64,000 nucleotides of DNA from Zygaena filipendulae (taxonomy: Eukaryota > Arthropoda > Insecta > Lepidoptera > Zygaenidae): positions 310,001 to 374,000 of the forward strand of contig OU015672.1 of the NCBI GenBank assembly GCA_907165275.2. Reading direction: 5' to 3'. Positions 1 to 11,944 of the stretch are shown piece by piece. Position numbers and translations under genes: made by a program. Under the pieces are notes generated by a model, which was not told the origin of the DNA, searched no databases, and saw only the letters and a list, made by a program, of their open reading frames with translations. Numbering within the stretch: position 1 is the first letter of the stretch; each line of letters starts with the position of its first letter.

Positions 1-105
1 CGGTCCAACCATCTTCGAGTAATCGGTGAACATACATTAAAAAAAAAAAAAAAACATACAATCGAATATAGAACCTCCTCCTTTTTGGAAGTCGGTTAAA
101 AAACA
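1..105 (-). repeat. Terminal part of repeat family E (reverse orientation)
   Basis: Reverse complement of the start of the repeat at 9261 and 60264: it has the aaccgacttccaaaaagga-type end, the same poly-A/T run (about 41-55 here) and the 'cgattactcgaaga' block. Only the terminal part of the element lies in the window. Confidence 0.75.
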
Positions 106-1100
106 TCCTACAAACCTGGAAACGGTGATCGGCGATGACCAAATTCAAATTATTCATGCGTCACATTAAACATAGAAAAACATTTTAAATTCAAACACCA
201 TATACTAATATTATTGTAACACAAATATTACACAAAATTGTTTCTTTTTTTTGACACCGATCGTTCTGATATTAAAAAACTAGGCAAAGGTTGAATACAA
301 ATACGGCTTTATAATTAAAAAATTGTACGTTCGAAAACGAAACGCGCCGCCCGCGAGTGGTTGGAGCGCTAAAATGTAGCAAAGTAAGGGGTATTAAATT
401 CTGCAAAGTGCAAACTTGGAATTGAGAAAGGTGGTTCGCTCGGCGCGGCGTGGCGTGGCGGGGCGAACTTGTAGATTGTCGTTGCGATTATAAAATAAAT
501 ACGATATTTAATATAAACATTAATTATTACGTTGCATTCATTATGTTGGTGAATGGAGCGAGGTCTCATATTAAACTAGAGGCCATCTTAAATGCACTTT
601 TAACTGCGCTGTCACGGCTACTCGAAGCGGCTGTCTCAGTCGTTAGTTATAGATTAATGCAAAACAACACTACTTATCTATCTACTAAAACACTATAATA
701 AAAGACTAGGTATCTAGAATCGGCGTGTCTGTTCACGCTAATCTCCGGAACTACTAAACGGTTATCACGTGGTTTTCCCAGGTAGATTAATCTAAGTTTT
801 GTTTCGGGAAAAAAATCATTATAAATCTTTTCACGTGGGTGAAACCGCGAAGCACAGCTAGTATTATTGCTCGACTACATGAACGTGGTAGCGATTACAA
901 AAGGACACTGTTAACTCACGCTAATTATTCGTTTTTTTTGGTTTTTCATATTTTTCGCCGATCACGATAGATCTAGCGTCAAAATTGACTGTTTTTCTCT
1001 TTTTAACTGTTAGTTGTAGTTTGTTTGAAATCAGTGGTGACTCGGACCTGGCAAACAGGCCCGGATCCAGCGTTATGGGCACGATGGGCGTGCCCACAAG
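106..1100. other. Non-coding stretch with scattered repeat remnants
   Basis: No gene is seen. Short open frames at 369-698 have no splice context or recognisable protein. At 735-870 there is a degenerate retroposon tail ending in the 'gtgaaaccgcgaagcacagctagta' type of sequence. Around 1079-1101 is a small inverted repeat (gggcacg / cgtgccc). Confidence 0.5.
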
Positions 1101-1119
1101 GCGACAACCGTAAAAAAAA

Positions 1120-1378
1120 TAATACTTTAAAGATTATTGAACATTAGTTTGAAGGTGACCTATCTACAAAATTCCGAGCGCTACGCCCGCGCCTATCGGT
1201 TCGAATTTTTTTCTGCGTGCGGCGGCGCACGCGCCAAATATTGTATTATAAATAATTTAGACATGGGCTAGTAAAAATGAAAAAAATATAACCTATATTA
1301 AAACATAGTGCGATCGATTCGCTAGTCGATTCTGAGCAATTTACTTTCTAGTTTTCAGTTAATTCATTAACACGTTGT
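1120..1378 (-). repeat. MITE G copy, one terminus missing
   Basis: Inverted copy of the elements at 41009-41350 and 49271-49620. It shares the 'aggtgacctatctac' block, the G+C-rich core near 1176-1235, the 'tataacctatattaaaacatag' block and the terminus ttcattaacacgttgt ending at 1378. The other terminus is not recognisable. Confidence 0.7.
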
Positions 1379-1798
1379 ATAAGGTTGTATGAAATGCAAT
1401 ATAAAAAAAAATCTTTTTTTATGCTTTCAAGCTGTAAAGGTAGGTATAGGTACCTATCATAATCGGTTTAGTAGTTTAGATGTCGTGATGTGCAAACAAA
1501 CATGCATTAATTTTTGTAGTTTTCGTGAGCAAATCGACTAGTTTTCCACATGTTTATTAATTTACTGGTGTTCGCCCCGCGACGTTACCCGCGCGTTACG
1601 GTACAAAATGTCGGCCGGGATTTCATACATTTTGTGAACCCCTCCTTTAGTCAGATAGTGTAAGTAATACAGGCCGTCCCACGGATATGCCACATAAAGG
1701 GAAAGTAGGTACCTTGAATATTGCAGATGGAACATTTTACTGAAAGAAGACATTATTTGAATTTAAAAAAAAACAATTTAAACTGCATTAATGATTAC

Positions 1799-1860
1799 AT
1801 GGTTGAACCGGGAATCGAACCCATTACATGAGAAAAATAATCACCTTGTAGCTTTATCAT
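1799..1860 (-). repeat. tRNA-derived SINE remnant (B-box)
   Basis: On the minus strand the sequence reads GGTTCGATTCC, a pol III B-box (plus-strand 1811-1821). No cloverleaf can be folded around it, so it is a SINE-type remnant rather than a tRNA gene. Confidence 0.5.
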
Positions 1861-1959
1861 ACCGATCGAAAGGCTTCATCATAAGAATTATTTTTTTCTA
1901 AATAACATATTGTCAATGTCAAAAATAAATAGGAAAGAAAGTACCTAAGTTAGAAATTT

Positions 1960-2185
1960 AAAAATCATTAGATACGTATTTTTTTATTTTTCAAATAAAT
2001 GAAAATACACAGAGATAAAGTTTAGGGTGGGGGCTCGTGACGTCACTCACCGCTACAAGCCACCATACAAACTGATAGTTAGTGACGTCACGCGTTTCAA
2101 CTCAATGTATCGCCGTTATTTTTTGTTTACGTAAAAAAAGAAAAAATACGTGTCCAATATCTACATAATAATAAAATTGTAACAG
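1960..2185. repeat. MITE H copy with paired CRE palindromes
   Basis: Homologous to 46999-47260: both have 'tacgtattttttat' at one side, 'gaaaaatacgtgtccaatat' at the other, and two TGACGTCA octamers flanking a short spacer (here near 2037-2046 and 2083-2092). Confidence 0.65.
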
Positions 2186-2279
2186 GTCGATGTCTGTACA
2201 TGGGAGATAAATAAGAAAAAATAAATTTAGGCGAATTATAGAATTATAAAATTATAGAAGCCAAAAATACCGTTTTTAG

Positions 2280-4338
2280 AATTTTTGTCTGTCTGTATGT
2301 TTGTATTCGTGCTACGCAAAAACTGCTGCACCAAATTGAATGCGGATTTTTTTTGTTGTATTGCTAAGGGTCTAACTTAGATACTCATGTTTAGATTTTC
2401 TCGAAATTCCATCTGGAACTCGAGGTATTAAAAAAATGCTGGTTATCCCACTAATCCTACTAATATTATAAATGTGAAAGAGTGGATTTTTGGATGTTTG
2501 TTACTCAATCACGCAAAAACGGCTCAACGGATTTGGATGAAATTTGGCTTGCATTGCATGTCAAAGGGCTACCCTTTGACATGGAAAAGAACATAGGCTA
2601 CCTTTTATCCCGGAATTCCCGCGAGATCTCCGACATTAACATGTCAAAGAACACAGAACTGATTAGCACCATCTATCGGCGAGTAGCTATATCTGCATTA
2701 TAGTAAATACATTTGAAAAAATTGATTTTAGCGCCACCTAGCGGCACAAGATTGTAACTATTGCCCTTGTAAGTATAAGAGTAATTTACAGGTGGCGCCT
2801 TTTGAGATGCTTTTTCAGAGTATAGCATAGCCACAGATAATATAATACCATCCTAGCTCTCTCCTCTCTATGATCTTTCTTTTCTCTCCAATTTCTCTCA
2901 TATTATTGTATCGAAATGGGCCGGCTACGCCGTATATTATAATAAATATTATGGGGAAATATTAATAAATATCACAAAATATAAGAATCAATTTATAAAT
3001 AAAAATAATGGGTAGTCCACAGAGTACTTTTTAATAGGTCTCAGACGAAATAAAAAGTCAGGTAGGTATATACCTATACATTTTTTTAAACTTCGCACTT
3101 CGTGATAATAAAATATCAGACCCACTCAAATACCAACTCTTTTACTATTAATTTAAAGTTCATATTTGTTTTAACAACGATATCATTTCGAGGAACGAAA
3201 AAAAATCAATATTATGATCTTGGATGGTATCATGGATCTAGTTTTATTGGTCAATGATGGTATTAACCGACTACGTTCACGCGTCGCTCGTCGTCGATGT
3301 TTTGCCCGTCGACGAGAACATCTCCGTTTAGTCGTCTACGAAAGTTGAAGCCTCTGTTGAAGCAGTCTGTTCAACTACGCTCTGACAGCTGTCAGAGTAA
3401 AATTTCCAAGCCACACATCGGGTATCGAGCGCGCTCGAGTGCGTTCGAGTGCATTCGTGCGAATCCACGGATCGCGCCTCAATTATCTGTGCGTCTACAC
3501 TCTAGTCTAACAGTCTACAGTCTCAACCAAAGAAAATAATACTCTCTCTTCTTCTTCTTTAATAATGGCATAATTATAATTTGCCAATGACAATGTTTCT
3601 GAATAATAAAAATCTCTTCATCTACTTCTTCAATTATGGCGAAACGCCAATGACAATGTTAGATTGTCCCCCAAGTTAAAACATGGCTCTCTTGAAAGCC
3701 AGTTTCCTGCTCAGGGTCCAAAATAGATGCTGAAAAGTGACTGAAATAACGAAGACACGTGACACGCGTGTTATCGGTACGGCTTTCACTCGTCATCGCA
3801 ATACTCTCTCTCTCTCTCTCTAACTCTACACAAGAGTACCTACTACCATCGCGCGCCGTGGCCGTGACGTGAGCCGTCAGCCGTCCATTCAATACTATCT
3901 GTGATTCAAGGCGACGCGTCGCCTTTAAATAGTCAATAGTGCCCGCGTGCCCACCGGTATAATGTATATAGCATCGGTTGCACTGCCGTTTAAAGGGGAA
4001 AAAAAAACTAACACCTAATAATAATAATAACTTCCTACTTGGTTTTTTGGTGTGTATAGCATGTATAATCTAAATAACTTTACTATAGTACTTTTTAGTG
4101 CTGGTTGGGCCCAAATCTAAATTAATTCATTACCGATCATAAATATTCCGAGTCCAACGTATTCTCTCAACTACGTGACATTGGCGGAGTCGCTGCGGCA
4201 AGTGGCAACACATAGTGCCCGAAGCAGGTAGGTGTGTTCTGTGGCCCGAAGCCTTATACCAAAAAAAAAAAGAAGAATATTTGAAAACAAACCGGTTTAT
4301 TTGTATAAATTAAAACAGTGTTTATTATTATTTCTACA
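2280..4338. other. Intergenic, retroposon tails and simple sequence
   Basis: An inverted retroposon tail lies at about 2452-2660 ('taatattataaatgtgaaag' to 'ccggaattcccgcgag'). A (CT)n run is near 3803-3822. The rest, including the moderately G+C-rich 3270-3500, shows no coding frame with splice support. It would be the promoter side of the piggyBac gene, but I see no convincing TATA/Inr pair. Confidence 0.5.
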
Positions 4339-7300
4339 ATGGATACGTAAGTAAAATAATATATTAGGTATAATAAAAGTTTTGACAATTCCTAGGTGAA
4401 TTTATGATTAATTCGTGATAGGTAGGTACCTACTACCTACCTAATTACGTTGAATTTGTCGAAGTCAACTGTATCGTAATATTGTATTGTTGTTTTTTCG
4501 ATTAACATTAAATTTTGTGGACAACATCACAAACTTTCGTATAATATGTTTAATGTAGGTACCTACCTAAGTATGTAAGTTCATCCAAGAAGTAAATTTT
4601 GTAATATAAACATTGAAGCTCACATTGAAGTACCTACCAAAACCTATGAAAACCTAACCTATATACATATAGATCAAATCTTCTACGTCTTCTATTGCGA
4701 TTTATCGCATTTAATTTTGTCAATGTACATACTTAATTATGTATGTTTTACCAATTAAAATAAGAATGTTAGATTGTTCCCTACGATAAAACACCATTCT
4801 CTCTCGAAAACTAGGTAGTTTCTTTCTTGGAAACCAATAACTGCTGAACGGTGGTCGGTGATATGGAAATATTGAATAGGTACCTTGGGATGTGAAAAAA
4901 TAATCGATTTTCTTTTTAAAAAAAATTGTAATTTTAATGAATCGATTGTACAAATTATATGTATAATTGGGGGAAACCCAAAGTTAAAAAAAAATATTTG
5001 GAAGGATATCTTGAGGCCGAAAGGTTGTCGTTTGATTTCTTGTAACTATTAAACTTAATTTACCATTTAATTTTGATTCTAAAAAAATATTAAACGGCAC
5101 TTAGTCTAAACATTTTTGGCAGTACTTAAATATTTTTAGTTAGGTAGGTACCTCAAAAAAAATTGTTTTTTTATTTTTTGGAACAAAGTTCCTTATTTAA
5201 TTTTGAAATCGTATGGGTTATTCTTCATAATTATCATATTACTTGGTTTTGTTCTGATAAATTACTAATTAATCTTTTAGTTCTATTACCATAAACAAAA
5301 GCATACAGTTTTTTATCCTCAATAATCGATTATTTATTTTCTTATACAATCTATTTCCTTTACCAAATACATATACCTTATACAATCTTTTTAATAATAA
5401 TCAATTATTATTAAAAAGGGAAAAATCGATTTTTCTCTTTCAATGTCACATCCCTACGAATACCTAAATGCTTGCAGCGGAGAGATGTTTGTATGAATGA
5501 AATAATATTATGCATGACGTAAGCCGTAGTTTCAGGACACGGTTTGAAAAGAATGGATGCGGCATGAGATTATTTTACTGAGTCGATTTTTCAAATATAT
5601 TTTGATCCAATATTTTGACTTTTTAGTTAAATGAATGAAATTTTAATGATTATTATTATTGATATATGTACTAACTAGCTGTTCCCCTCGGTTTCACCAC
5701 AATAAGTTCGGTGCTCCCCCCATGTCCTTCTCTGTACCCCTGACAATTAAGTCGTGAAAGCGTAACAAACAAACTCACTGCGATATATACCTACATTAAT
5801 ATATACCTTGATATTATATTGACACGCATACAATCTAAAATCTAGAATATTGTGTTAGCCTGCAGCTTTTTAAACATTTTTTTAGATTTTCTTCTGGTTT
5901 CATCGAGGAAGATGAAAGTGTAACGGCGTTAGTGTATGGAACGCCCTTGGAGACGCCGCTGCACGCTAAGCGTCAGCGCCTCCACTCTCAATCGCGTCCA
6001 GTGAAACCGACGAGCTCCCCCGCGTCATCAACTTCACAGGAGGCCTTACTCGAGTAATAAATTTAACCAGTAAAAATATTGTTTTTAATTCATTTCGAAA
6101 CGTGCTCAAGTAATGTTTTATTTCAGACCGCAGATTGACGAGATCGACGTCGCAGCGTATGTTGAACATTTTTTTTTGCGTTTTCTTCTAAAACACATTT
6201 AACATTGCACATTTATAGTTCTAAACTTTTTTGTTCCAGGTACGAAACTTGTGACGGAAGCGGCCAAAGTACTCCACGGAGTGAACGCAAGCCGTTTCAC
6301 CCACAACGACTATTGCGGGAGGAGAATAAATATGAAGCGGGCCTGCACTACGGTAGATTAATTATTTAAATACTAGCTGTGCCCCACGGTTTCACCCGCA
6401 CGAAACGTTTTTGTATGAAACTTTTTTTTCCCAACATCCGATTTAAATGAAACAAAACCTATATGTAACTCCAGGTTTAGCTTAATCTACCTGTGAAAAT
6501 CGCATGAAAATCCGTTCAGTAGGTTCGGAGATTATCGCGGACAGACAGATAGACAGAAAAGAATTTTAAAAAATCTATTTTTTTTGTGGTTGTTTACTCT
6601 TCTTTTATCGCCCCCTGTCAATTTTTGTTAAAAACATTCAATGTACAGAATCGCGGATTCTACTCTTTTATTATAGTATAGATAGATAGATATCTCACTT
6701 TGTTATAGGGAGTGAAGATGATAGCGACGGCGGGGAAGACGACGAGGAGGAAGGTATCTTCCCGGCGTTCATACCGAGGGTGGGCAGAATGTTCTTCGAC
6801 CTGGGGGAGGAGGAAGATTTGACACCCTCGGTACCAGTCCCAGAAGCCGCCGCCGCCTCGTTCGCCTCGACATCAACGCCGATAACATCGTCGTCCGATG
6901 TGTTCGATTTTGATTGGAGAGACGTACCTAATCCTCCAGTTTCTCCAACTGAGAGGAGGGAAGTGTTCTCCGCAGATAAATGTGGTCCCACAGCTCCATT
7001 CTTGACTCCTTATGATGCATTTGTTGCGATATGGGACCAAGATATTATGGAGTACATTGCTGCTGAGACGAACCGTTATGCGCAAGAGGTAGTGGAAAAG
7101 CAGTTGCAGGACGGCACCCTTGCGCCTAATAGCCGTATAAATTATTGGCGGGATACAGACGCTAATGAGTTGTACGTCTACTTTGCGTTACTTTTGGCCA
7201 CAGGGATGTGTGTCAAAAGTGACATAAAGGAGTACTGGCTCCAGGATGACCTCATTTCAACGCCAAATTTTGCGCAATACATGACCTATAGTCGGTTTAC

Positions 7301-8468
7301 GATAATCTCCAGATGCCTCCATTTTGCTCCTAATTCCCCCCATATCGCCTCCTTATCCCGTCCTCGAGCCAAACTGTACAAAATCGATCCCATCATCCAA
7401 CACCTCAACTCGAGGTTCCAGGGTCTCTACCGACTCAATCGCAACATTGCTCTCGACGAATCCCTCACCCAATGGAAAGGATGGCTAGATATCAACCAGT
7501 TCATCAGGAACAAAGCTGCATCGGTGGGGATCAAAACATATGAAATATGTGAGTCGCAATCAGGTTACCTGTGGAGGTTTAAGGTGTATGCTGGACGAGA
7601 GGAAGAAGACGAGAGAGAGATGACGCCTGTGTCTGGTGCGATACCGACCCTTGTACTCGAGCTCCTCAAGGGGCTCGAGTACAAGGGGCATACGGTGTGG
7701 ATGGACAATTACTTCAACAGCCCCCCCCTTGCGCGCGTTTTGAAATCGTTGGGGTTCGATTGCGTGGGTACACTAAGGACTAATCGCCAGTGTGTACCCA
7801 AGCAAATATCGATCCTGACGAAGAAGAACATGGCGGTCGGCGAGGTCGTGAGCTGCACGAGCGGGGACGTCGACATTGTGGTGTGGAGGGATCAGAACCG
7901 CGTGGCTCTGCTCTCGACGTACCACGGCGCCGCCGTCCACACCGCACACGGCAAGACTAAGCCGATCGTCGTCCACGACTACAATCTGTGCATGGGTGGG
8001 GTCGATAAAAAGGACCAGATGCTGAGTATGTATCCAATCGAAAGGAAACGTACTCGGGTCTGGTACAAAAAGTTGTTCAGGCGCCTTTTGAATGTCAGCG
8101 TCCTGAATGCCCTAATACTGTACAGGCAGAGCTCCCTGACTCAAACATGCGTGCATGTCAAAAATCATCGCAAGTTTCGCCAAGACCTCATCAGGAACTT
8201 GTTAGAACGGCACCAAACGCGGCCAACTCTCGCTTCGTTTTCGTCAACGAGGATGGGAGTTGGTCGGAGTAAAGTACCAGACGTGCCGATACTGCCCGCG
8301 GAAGTGTTGAAGCACTTCCCCGAGCAGTATAAGATCATTCCGGGTGATAAGAGAGAGAGGCTTCGAGGCTACTGTGTCATTTGTCGTAAACGTGTTTCGA
8401 CATACTGCCCGCAATGCAACGTGCCGTTGTGCCCGTTCACCTGCATCAAAAAATATCACCAGCGTTAA
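4339..8468 (+). CDS. piggyBac-type transposase, five exons, intact (692 aa)
   Basis: Catalyses cut-and-paste transposition at TTAA in its family, or is a domesticated derivative. Exons: 4339-4346 (ATG GAT AC, donor gtaagt), 5886-6053, 6127-6156, 6240-6352 and 6709-8468. Each junction is GT-AG and phases agree, giving 693 codons with the stop. The protein starts MDTFSSGFIEEDE, has an acidic Ser-rich N-terminus (about 1-150), then the DDE_Tnp_1_7 domain. Catalytic Asp candidates are D356 (ALDES), D439 (WMDNYFNS) and D539 (GGVDKKDQM), with W558 (RVWYKK) at the conserved Trp position. The C-terminus has a ribbon-like Cys cluster (CVIC, CPQC, CPFTC, then H). No nonsense codon or frameshift is seen. 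I could not find terminal inverted repeats with TTAA. Four introns in the CDS are unusual for a young piggyBac copy and favour a PGBD-like host gene. The 8-nt first exon is the least certain part. Confidence 0.82.
4887..5455. repeat. AT-rich MITE I, longer copy
   Basis: Starts 'gggatgtgaaaaaataatcga' and ends 'tgtcacatccc'. The interior is AT-rich with repeated 'aatcgatt' units. It lies in intron 1 of the piggyBac gene. The boundaries are approximate because the interior is diverged. Confidence 0.5.
6372..6690 (+). repeat. Interspersed retroposon-like repeat in the last piggyBac intron
   Basis: About 320 bp, starting 'ctagctgtgccccacggttt' and ending 'ctcttttattatagtatag'. It is colinear with 42023-42355 and more weakly with 51013-51190, including the 'gacagacagatagacag' run. 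It lies entirely inside the intron 6353-6708. Confidence 0.7.
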
Positions 8469-9240
8469 AAGATCATTCATCATCCATCCATGATCCAGCC
8501 ATCCACCATCATTCGTTGTGGTGATTTTTGATATGTCCGATCCGATCCGATCCGATGCAGTCGTGCAAATGAGGATCTCATAAATGGTAAGGAAATGTAA
8601 TGTATGTAAGTATGAAAATGTATTTGAAAAAGTACGTAAGTATGAAAAGTAGGTATGTAAGGTATGCGTGAGGGATAGAGCTAGAGCAAAGTTGGTACTT
8701 GGTTGAGACATCCCATCCTTCCTTCCATTTCCGTTTGCGCAAAATTTGGTTGTTTTTTCACTACCTCTTAGGGTATAGTTATGTTGTAAATATTATATAC
8801 AATATGGCACAGTTTGTGTTTATTGTATACTTCGTGGGCTTTTCTTGTGTTGAGAAATGTAATTTTTTTTTTTTCATAAAGAGAAGATTTATATTGGTTT
8901 CTGTGATACAATTTAATAAAATATCTCAATCTTTAAAAAATAATTAAATAAATGATCAGTGTAATGCAGGAATATATTATGTTCAGGCGCCTTTTGAATG
9001 TGACCGTCCTAAACGCCCTAATACTTACTGCACATTAATTTATTATAATTTTTAGTCCAAATAGTAAGTTCAAAATTAATCTTTCTAATAAAAACTATTA
9101 CTACTATAAGCATGCTGTGTTTACCTGTAAAAGACCTTAAGTTATTGTCTTAGAGTTTAATATTTTTTGTTATTGTATGATCGTTGGTAATCCAAATAAA
9201 GAAAATAAAAATAAATAAAATGTTCCAAAAGCACTCCCAA
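8469..9240 (+). other. 3' flank / UTR of the piggyBac gene
   Basis: AT-rich and without an ORF. AATAAA hexamers occur at 8915 and about 8946, and a cluster lies near 9196-9220, suitable for polyadenylation. A (TCCGA)n patch is at 8537-8556. Confidence 0.5.
8981..9025 (+). pseudogene. Fragment of a second piggyBac transposase copy
   Basis: These 45 bases match the transposase exon at 8078-8122 with only a handful of substitutions (both begin gttcaggcgccttttgaatg). They encode the same FRRLLNV-type segment, isolated in non-coding sequence 0.5 kb past the stop codon. Confidence 0.75.
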
Positions 9241-9260
9241 ATAAACATGTATTCTGGTTT

Positions 9261-10145
9261 TTAACCGACTTCCAAAAAGGAGGAGGTTCTATGTTCGATT
9301 GTATGTATGTTTTTTTTTTTTTTTTTTTTTATGTATGTTCACCGATTACTCGAAGACGGGTGGACCGATTTGAAAAATTCTTTTTTTGTTTGAAAGGGTT
9401 TACTCCCAATTAGGTCCCATTGCCACCAAGTCGGGATCTGATGATGGGATCTTGGAGAAATCGAGGGAACTCTTCAAAAATTATAGGCACACCTATAGCG
9501 ATTTGGGTATTTTTTATAGTAAATCGTTCATTTGCTTTTGGAAAGCTAAATTTGAAGAAGTGGAACTGATGATGAAGACCACAGATGGTCATCGGAACTA
9601 CTCAACAATATACGTATTTCACGGGTTCCGATTGGAGCGATTTCAAAAATTGTTTTTTTGTTTGAAAGAGGATACTCCCAAATTGATTCCGTTGTCACCA
9701 AATCGAGATCTGATGACGGGATCTTCGAGTAATCGAGGGAACTCTTCAAAAATTATAGGCACACCTATAGCGATTTTTGTATTTTTTATAGTAAATCGTT
9801 TATTTGCTTTCGGAAAGCAAAATTTGAAGAAATGGAACTGATGATGAAGACCACAGATGGTCATTGGAACTACTCAATAATGGGTATTTCACGGGTTCCG
9901 AATCGTTAACTTTAATATGGTTTCTAAACAATTTATGTTCGTCACAATGTATATGGTGAAGTGGAACTGATGGTGATGTACCAGGAGAACTCCTCAAAAA
10001 TTTACGTCCCTGCATTGGGAAAAGCAATAATTTGTAAAAGGTGATGAGCAGTTGAGATAAGGTTATTGTAACTTAGATAAATTACAAACCGACTCACTAA
10101 AAATCAAGAAATAAACAAAATTTTAACAAAAAAATTAAAACCGAC
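9261..10145 (+). repeat. Repeat E, copy 1 (with internal duplication)
   Basis: Colinear with 60264-61148 over nearly 0.9 kb with few differences. It begins 'ttaaccgacttccaaaaagg' and a T-run, then contains two diverged tandem copies of about 270 bp (roughly 9370-9640 and 9645-9900), each with 'cttcaaaaattataggcac' and 'gtggaactgatgatgaagac'. Open frames in it are non-homologous shadows. Class unknown. Confidence 0.75.
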
Positions 10146-10500
10146 TTCCAAAAACACAAACAAAAAAGCTAAAAATAAAAAGCTAAAAATAACAAAATAC
10201 CGATTTAATCCAAAAGACAAAAACACGTAATATTATTATTGGTTTGTGCTACTACTGATCGGTATGAAGTCGGTGACAAGCCAAATATGGAGGGGGTAGA
10301 TGGGCTAAGTCTACTCCCGCCACCAGCTCTTCGTCAGCAGAACAACCCAACTGGGCAGACACCAGCGGGCTTGTCACCGAATTCAAACCGATCAGTGGTA
10401 GCACAAACCAATAATAATATTACGTGTTTTTGTCTTTTGGATTAAATCGGTATTTTGTTATTTTTAGCTTTTTATTTTTAGCTTTTTTGTTTGTGTTTTT
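10146..10500. repeat. Foldback element F, copy 1
   Basis: Arms of roughly 110-130 bp: 'ttccaaaaacacaaac...' through 'ggtttgtgctac' at 10146-10253 is inverted at 10392-10500. A second internal inverted pair ('actgatcggtatgaagtcgg' against 'ccgaattcaaaccgatcagt') extends the stem, so almost the whole element can fold back. A second copy is at 61149-61535 and a partial one at about 63250-63360. Confidence 0.75.
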
Positions 10501-11056
10501 CTGTAGTGCAATTCAAAATGACTCAGTTTAATTAGATTAGGTGATAAGATTCAATAATATTCTTATCTTTGAAAATGTAAAAAAAAAAAACAAGTAAAGT
10601 AGAGTAAGTGCGCCAATTATGGACTGGTTCTGTAATATGGACTACCCATGTTTCTCAAAAAATATTGTTCGTAACAAACCGTCGGTCAGCGCAGGCTAAG
10701 CTTTACCCTTCCGCAGCCCCCCAGTCAGTTGCAAGCCGACAGAGCGCGCGCATTTGTTGACGGGAGCCATTTTTTGTTTTTATCAACGCGTGATATAATT
10801 TTTTGGCTAACTTGTTAAGCTCATAATTTCAATAAATAATACTTTAAGTGAAAGTGGATTGAACCAGGGGAAAGGTGAGTTATTTTATAGTTATTCATAT
10901 TAAGTTACAATATCTAATAGTTTTTATGATTTTTTTGACAACAATATTAACTTAGAAATGTATGTGTATTATAATATGGACCACCGGCATGTTTTGAATA
11001 TGGACTAGTGGTTCATATTACAAACAATCCCTAATATTGAATTTCATTGTTTTAGG

Positions 11057-11400
11057 ATGGCATCTACAACCAAGGAAAAGACCAGACAAACATGGGATAA
11101 AAATGCAATGGCAAATGCAATTAAAGCTATACGAGAAAAGGAAATGGGCTTTTCGAATACATCCAAAACATATGGAGTACCCTAAAATACGCTTATGCGC
11201 TCATCAAAAATAGAAGACAAATCAATTAGTGACATTACGAACCAAACACTTGGAAGAAAATCTACTTTACAACAGGCACATCAATCGCAAGAATGAAAGG
11301 AAAGAAAATGTAAACGCATTTTTTGATTTGTTGGAGAGCTCTTTGAATGCAATCCAGTATCCTGCGATCAATGTCTATAACGTAGACGGCTATATAATAA
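11057..11400 (+). pseudogene. pogo/Tigger-like transposase remnant
   Basis: The ATG at 11057 follows an acceptor. The frame reads MASTTKEKTRQTWDKNAMA, then an AIKAIREKEMG...SKTYGVP segment, a psq-type helix-turn-helix DNA-binding N-terminus as in pogo-like transposases. It is broken by TAA at 11183-11185, after which the same frame continues NTLMRSSK to about 11296. Another frame at 11300-11393 reads FFDLLESSLN...INVYNVDG, resembling the start of the pogo DDE domain. The middle of the gene and all of the catalytic core after the first Asp are missing. It is an inactive deletion derivative. Confidence 0.72.
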
Positions 11401-11445
11401 TAATATATATATATATTAATTATTATTATATATACATATATAAAA
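11398..11445. repeat. TA-rich microsatellite
   Basis: A run of imperfect (TA)n/(TTA)n inside the pogo-like element, just after the last transposase-like codons. Confidence 0.6.
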
Positions 11446-11944
11446 TAAGGCTAGTTTTGAACCCAATTAAATGTGGTCCATATTTGAAACGATGTGGTCC
11501 ATATTTTGTACACGTTTTGCAAATTTACAATAATGACATATTTTAGACAATGTTGATTATTTCTTAGATGTCGATGTTTTGTCAGAATTTTATTAATTGT
11601 TTTTGATGCCAAATAATTATCGAAGTTTATAATACATATAAGGCTGATTAAACTTTAAAATTCTGAGTTTTATTTGACTAAATCCTTATGGTGGTCCATA
11701 ATTGGCGCACTTACTCTACTTATTTACATGTGCTGACAAGAAATTCAATCGATCCTGTTATTCTATCGATAATGTATTAAGTACTATGAAATAGCCAAAT
11801 ACCGCATTCATATTAGTTAACTCTTCTCATTTGTAGAAAAATGTAACGATGTCCATTATTGTGGAGTTTGACGAGAATCAAAAATGGCGGTACGGTCATT
11901 TATTTTCATGTCGATAAAAATAGAAGTGGATTTTGTTGTGTTAG

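Larger units (their letters stand above)
10590..11722 (+). mobile_element. Non-autonomous pogo/Tigger-like element
   Basis: The ends are matching inverted repeats: agtagagtaagtgcgccaat plus ttatggac at 10600-10627 and its exact complement at about 11695-11721. The element is 1.1 kb and carries the transposase remnant described separately. A G+C-rich leader (about 10680-10770), a donor at 10874 (gtgagt) and an acceptor at 11054-11055 suggest a spliced 5' UTR. The class follows from the transposase N-terminus. A TA target duplication is likely but slightly altered. Confidence 0.72.

Noticed and set aside
8244..8711. 155-aa minus-strand frame
   Set aside because: Antisense shadow of the piggyBac C-terminus plus simple sequence.
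9386..9841. 151-aa open frame in repeat E
   Set aside because: The frame repeats itself because of the internal 270-bp duplication, and the second E copy does not preserve it.
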